A stretch of 64,000 nucleotides of DNA from assembly GCA_965220485.1 (NCBI GenBank), contig OZ244832.1, positions 4,402,001-4,466,000 of the forward strand. Direction: 5' to 3'. Source of the DNA: Aldehydirespirator sp965220485. Lineage in GTDB: Bacteria > Actinomycetota > Acidimicrobiia > Acidimicrobiales > Aldehydirespiratoraceae. The notes under the pieces were generated by a model. That model made no database searches, was not told the origin of the DNA, and saw nothing but the letters and a program-made list of their open reading frames with translations. Of this stretch, positions 60,712-64,000 are shown in pieces (within the stretch, counting starts at the first letter, position 1; every line of letters begins with the position of its first letter). Made by a program: the position numbers and the translations under genes.

Positions 60712-61944
60712 TCAGCCGTAGAACTGCGCTACCGCCCCCCGGCTTGCGGTCTCGTTGCGGGCGTAGTGCGCCGGCATGGTCGGCGTGCGCCAGCGTCCGG
60801 CGACCATCAGGCTGGGCAGCTCGATGCCCGCTCGCACCAGGTCCCGGGCCATGCCGACTCGCGGCGAGTGCCCGCTGAAGCCGTCGCCGAGCCCTGCCGT
60901 CTGGGCTGCCTTCTTGATGCGAATCGAGATCTGGTTGGGATGCAGCCCGAACACCGGGCCGTTTGCGGGCGCACTGTCTCGTAGCAGCTCGAGCGCGGCC
61001 ATGGTCCGGGCGGACACGAACGCCACCGCGCCATGTCCCTCCGGGTCGCTCTTGGAGCGTCGGATCAGCAGGCGCCCGGTGCCGTCGGACTCGATCTGTA
61101 TGTCCCTCCAGGTCAGCGCGGCGGCCTCGGACACTCGCAGCATGGCGTCGCGCATGAGACTGATCAGCGCGATGTCGAGGTTCCCCCTGCTCAGAGCGGT
61201 CTGCTCGCTCTCCAGGCTGCCTCCCCGCCCACGCCTCGGGCGGCACGCCGTCGACTCGATGAGCGCAAGCGCATCGGCGGTGAGCGCCTCAGCCTGCTGT
61301 TGGGATCGGCCCGCCTTTCGCGTCGCGCCTCTGAGTGTCCTCTTGACCTCCGGACGGGCGCAGGGGTCATCGAGTCCCGCGGTGCTGTGCACGAACGCGA
61401 TCGCGGCCGCGGCCACCCGCAACGTCGCAGGCTTGTGGCCTTGCTGCTCCATGCGTTCAGCCAGGTAGGCCGCGATCTGCGCCGCGTCGGCGGGAAGGGC
61501 CCGTACCCCCCTCCCTTGCGCCCAGTTGAAGAAGATCCTCCACTGGATGCGGTAGTTCTTGATCGTGTTGCGGGCGACCTCGTGCGCCAGGATCGCGTTG
61601 AGGTTCCCGGCGTCGGATTCGGTGAAGCCCGCGACGCGGCTCGGGGGATCGGCGATCCCGGCTGCTGGTGCGTCCCCGGCAGCCGCGACGTGCTCCCGGC
61701 GTGTGGGCTCTACAGCATCCGGCTCGGACTTCTTCGCCGGGCCGGGGACGGCCACCGATTCAGTGGAACCCGACCGCGGTTCGGATCCTGACCGCGGTTC
61801 GAGTTCGAACGTCCTAGCCACGAGCACGAACCGCGGGAGGCGGGTTCGTGGCGGGCCTCCGCCGCCTCCGGTGCAGGACTGCCCCAGGCGGTGCAACACG
61901 CAGTTTGAGCATAAGCTGCTATGTTCAATATCGGTCTGATCCAT
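60712..61944 (-). CDS. Tyrosine recombinase / phage-type integrase
   Basis: About 410 residues. The first ~100 residues are Pro/Ser/Glu-rich and not conserved. A SAM-like core-binding domain follows ('NTIKNYRIQWRIFFNWAQGR', 'AAYLAERMEQQGHKPATLRV') and then the catalytic domain: Arg in 'RDAMLRVSEAAALTW', Lys in 'RRSKSDPEGHG', H-x-x-R in 'FSGHSPRVGMA', Trp in 'VAGRWRT' and the nucleophile Tyr in 'MPAHYARNE'. The enzyme is complete and likely active. The start is uncertain: ATG 61944 and GTG 61959 are in frame, and the IS5-family insertion 10 bp upstream has replaced the native promoter region. Two dif-like sites bracket the gene. Confidence 0.88.
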   Translation of the reverse strand: MDQTDIEHSSLCSNCVLHRLGQSCTGGGGGPPRTRLPRFVLVARTFELEPRSGSEPRSGSTESVAVPGPAKKSEPDAVEPTRREHVAAAGDAPAAGIADPPSRVAGFTESDAGNLNAILAHEVARNTIKNYRIQWRIFFNWAQGRGVRALPADAAQIAAYLAERMEQQGHKPATLRVAAAAIAFVHSTAGLDDPCARPEVKRTLRGATRKAGRSQQQAEALTADALALIESTACRPRRGRGGSLESEQTALSRGNLDIALISLMRDAMLRVSEAAALTWRDIQIESDGTGRLLIRRSKSDPEGHGAVAFVSARTMAALELLRDSAPANGPVFGLHPNQISIRIKKAAQTAGLGDGFSGHSPRVGMARDLVRAGIELPSLMVAGRWRTPTMPAHYARNETASRGAVAQFYG

Positions 61945-61968
61945 TTTAACAATGCACACTTTCCTTTA

Positions 61969-62930
61969 GAGCGCGCGCAGATAGGTGACCATCCACCTGT
62001 CGTTGTGTTGGCCCGGCTTCGATGTCGGGTGTCCCCCAACAAACAACGACATGGTGGAGGTGGTTCAAGCATGCTTGCTTTGACGCCGAGGGTGGTGGAT
62101 GCGATGTTCGCGGCTGTTGGGCCGCAGTTGCCTGAGCGGGAGGAGTCTCAGCATCCGTTGGGGTGTCACCGGCCGCGGATCGCTGACCGCGACGTTTTCG
62201 AGGCGATCGTGTTCCGGCTGGTGACGGGCTGTTCGTGGGATGTGGCGGGCCGGCTGGGCAAGGGCGGCGAGACCACGCTGCGCACCCGCTACAACGAATG
62301 GAACGCCGACGGGGTGTTCGACCGGGTCGTCGCTGAGGCCCTCGAGGGCTATGACCGCATCGTGGGCGTCGATTTGTCCGAGGCGTCGGTGGACGCGTCG
62401 TTGCACAAGGCGCCCTGCGGCGGCGACGGTGCGGGCAAGAGCCCTGTTGACCGGGGCAAATCGGGCTGGAAGTGGTCGCTGTTGGCGGACCGTTGGGGCA
62501 TCCCGGTGAGCTGGGTCGCCGACGGCGCCAACCGCAACGACTGCACCCTGCTGGAGCCCACGCTGGCCGCCGCGGGGCGCCGCGGCCTGCTCGCCGACGT
62601 CGAGACCCTGCACCTTGACCGCGGCTACGCCGGAGACCCGGTGCTCAAGGTCTGTGAGGGCTACGGCCTCCACGACGTGGTGCGCGCCCCCAAACGTGCC
62701 CGGGGCAGCGGCCGCCGAAGGCCCAGGGCCGTGCCGCTGGGGATGCGCTGGACCATCGAGCGCACCAACTCGTGGCTGTCGAACTTCGGGCAGCTACGGC
62801 GCAGCACCGACCGCAGCACCACCGCACGCCTCGGACAACTCGCATTGGCCATCGCATTGATCATCACCGTCAAACTCATCAAATGGGCCGACCGATGGAA
62901 CCCCACGTGACCGCCTATTTGCGCTCGCTC
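61969..62930 (+). mobile_element. IS5-family insertion sequence (962 bp) with TTA target duplication
   Basis: The left terminus GAGCGCGCGCAGATAGG and the reverse complement of the right terminus (GAGCGAGCGCAAATAGG) are near-identical inverted repeats. TTA occurs on both sides (61966-61968 and 62931-62933), consistent with a TNA target duplication of the IS1031-like group. It carries a single transposase gene and sits between the tyrosine recombinase and one dif-like site. Confidence 0.85.
62071..62910 (+). CDS. IS5-family transposase
   Basis: A 279-residue transposase with the N-terminal DUF4096-type domain ('CHRPRIADRDVFEAIVFRLV', 'GCSWDVAGRLG') and a DDE catalytic domain: Asp in 'DRIVGVDLSEASVDAS', Asp in 'VADGANRNDCTLL' and Glu in 'MRWTIERTNSWLSNFGQLRR', the typical IS5 C-terminal motif. 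ATG 62071 is preceded by GGTGGAGGTGG. The frame is intact and expressed as one protein with no frameshift needed. Confidence 0.92.
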   Translation: MLALTPRVVDAMFAAVGPQLPEREESQHPLGCHRPRIADRDVFEAIVFRLVTGCSWDVAGRLGKGGETTLRTRYNEWNADGVFDRVVAEALEGYDRIVGVDLSEASVDASLHKAPCGGDGAGKSPVDRGKSGWKWSLLADRWGIPVSWVADGANRNDCTLLEPTLAAAGRRGLLADVETLHLDRGYAGDPVLKVCEGYGLHDVVRAPKRARGSGRRRPRAVPLGMRWTIERTNSWLSNFGQLRRSTDRSTTARLGQLALAIALIITVKLIKWADRWNPT

Positions 62931-62943
62931 TTAGTCAAATTCA

Positions 62944-62973
62944 CAACATGCATAACTCGAATTGTCCACATCT
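62944..62973. other. Dif-like recombination site, copy 2 (degenerate)
   Basis: Aligned to 60501-60530 it matches 22 of 30 positions. The left arm ACATGCATAA is identical, the centre is CTCGAA, and the right arm (TTGTCCACATCT) is diverged. It lies 11 bp beyond the right TSD of the IS5 element and, before that insertion, would have lain about 20 bp upstream of the recombinase start. The two sites are in direct orientation. Confidence 0.45.
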
Positions 62974-63366
62974 TGAGGGCACGTGAGGGAAGCGTCGCCA
63001 TCGGCAATTGAGCGTTGCGGTGGGCGCGTCGGCACGATCCGAGGTGTCGTGCCGCCCCGCGTGGGTCGAAGCGGCCCCCGACTCCGCCCGCCCGCTGCCA
63101 TCGCGCCAACATTCAGGCAGCTACAGACCGTTGAGTTCAATCGATCTCCAGTCTACGACTGCTTTGCTGGCTTCGTTCGTTCCTGGTGGTGGCCGGCCTG
63201 CCCCTCGAAGCGCGCCCCACGCCCTCGCTCGGATCGCGGCTGCCGCGCCTGCCATCGGATCCAGCGACGGACCGGCCTGCCGGCCGCGCCCACGGCCCGG
63301 ACCCAGCGCTCCCTCGATGCCTTCTCAGTCCAGCAAACCCCCCAACGCTCAGCCTAGGAGTAACCC
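62974..63366. other. Intergenic region, no supported gene
   Basis: About 390 bp between the dif-like site and the final gene. Composition is high-GC with no recognisable domain, RNA or repeat. Confidence 0.4.
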
Positions 63367-64000
63367 ATGACTGGCTCAAGTGCCAAGCACGCTACCGCGC
63401 TCATCGTCACCGCTGCCCTGCTGGCACTCGTCCCCGGTCCAGCAGCCGCGCGTACCGCTGAGCCTGCGCCAGTTCAGCTGACAGCGGCGCTTGGCGCTGG
63501 GCCGGCGCCGGCCCACGCCAAGGCTGTCGCGCCCGCCCACGCCCTCGCGCCGGATCTCCGCCCCGCCGACGTCATCTCTCCGCCAGTGGCGCAGGCCCAG
63601 ACCGGGGATCTCCAACCCATCCTCCTCGCCTCGGGCGCGCCGGACACGACCTTCGGCACCAACGGGACAGCCACCACCAACATCGACTCCAACGGCCCCG
63701 ACGCCGCCAACGCAGTGGCCGTGCAAAGCGACGGCAAGATAGTGGTGGGCGGCACCAGCGTCGGCGGCTTCGCCCTCGCGAGATACAACGCCGACGGCAG
63801 CCTCGACAACGGCTTCGGCACCGGCGCAACGGTGGTCACACACTTCTCGCCGGTCGGTGTGGGTTCTTTCGATGATAGCCTCAATGCGATAGCGCTCCAG
63901 TCCGACGGCAAGATCGTCGCCGCCGGGAGTACACGCGGCCGTCCGGTTGTGGTGCGCTACAACGCCGACGGGAGCCTCGACAACGGCTTCCATGTCAACG
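63367..64000 (+). CDS. Secreted delta-60 repeat protein (partial, runs off the window)
   Basis: Starts ATG 63367 with a signal peptide ('ATALIVTAALLALVPGPAAA') and a long Ala/Pro-rich linker (about residues 28-80). From about residue 97 it has delta-60 repeats: 'TTFGTNGTATTNI', 'AVAVQSDGKIVVGGTSVGGF' then 'ALARYNADGSLDNGFGTG', and a second unit 'AIALQSDGKIVAAGST', 'VVVRYNADGSLDNGFH'. These repeats form beta-propeller-like or beta-solenoid structures in large exported proteins. The sequence is cut by the window end, so its length is unknown. Confidence 0.85.
   Translation, partial: MTGSSAKHATALIVTAALLALVPGPAAARTAEPAPVQLTAALGAGPAPAHAKAVAPAHALAPDLRPADVISPPVAQAQTGDLQPILLASGAPDTTFGTNGTATTNIDSNGPDAANAVAVQSDGKIVVGGTSVGGFALARYNADGSLDNGFGTGATVVTHFSPVGVGSFDDSLNAIALQSDGKIVAAGSTRGRPVVVRYNADGSLDNGFHVN

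Noticed and set aside
60008..60721. Overlapping long frames on both strands near 60.0-60.7 kb
   Set aside because: Low-complexity repeat region; neither frame has a start signal or domain, and both overlap the dif-like palindrome or recombinase end.
1..64000. Looked for tRNA, rRNA and riboswitches
   Set aside because: I could not recognise any convincing tRNA cloverleaf, rRNA segment or riboswitch core by eye; a covariance-model scan would be needed to exclude them.

Overview
The window is high-GC DNA (roughly two thirds G+C) from an actinobacterium. F420-type luciferase-like oxidoreductase, an MmpL exporter, Ppx/GppA, the phenylacetyl-CoA cluster, and secreted S41 proteases ending in cysteine-containing SLH-like repeats together suggest an Acidimicrobiia-like lineage. 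That placement is inference; there is no rRNA in the window to confirm it.

Layout. 0-6 kb: an SPFH membrane protein, a helix-turn-helix/nucleotidyltransferase pair whose second gene carries an amber stop, a cluster of small mobile elements, an F420-type oxidoreductase and a Ppx/GppA phosphatase. 6-19 kb: two large secreted S41 proteases (one with nine Calx-beta domains), a rhodanese, an alpha/beta hydrolase plus cation efflux pair, a MaoC hydratase and methionine aminopeptidase. Many gene ends here are decorated with minisatellites whose unit contains the 3' end of the neighbouring gene. 19-48 kb: a defence island with Vsr, an unknown protein + ImmA/IrrE pair, an MNT-HEPN protein, a complete type I-G (formerly I-U) CRISPR-Cas operon on the minus strand (csb1-csb2-cas3-cas8/csb3-like-cas4-cas1-cas2), a 13-kb CRISPR array on the plus strand (178 repeats by hand count), an AAA_14/DUF4143 ATPase and a second MNT-HEPN paralogue. 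A separate three-copy CRISPR-like repeat set with a different repeat follows at 48.3 kb.

48-55 kb: a phenylacetate degradation cluster (paaZ-A-B-C-K-X). PaaK activates phenylacetate, PaaABC epoxidises the CoA ester, PaaZ opens and oxidises the ring, and PaaX is the repressor; the reductase PaaE and PaaD are absent. 55-64 kb: an MmpL transporter, a toxin-antitoxin remnant, an ABC substrate-binding lipoprotein gene split by a complete IS982-family element, a tyrosine recombinase bracketed by two dif-like sites with an IS5-family element inserted just upstream of it, and the start of a secreted delta-60-repeat protein running off the end.

The strongest leads are: the giant array, which holds several groups of related spacers that read as one conserved peptide with mostly synonymous differences; a 107-bp MITE inserted inside one spacer; the second CRISPR-like repeat set; the pair of MNT-HEPN genes flanking the CRISPR locus; three mobile-element families that all sit at CTAG; and the recombinase/dif-like module.
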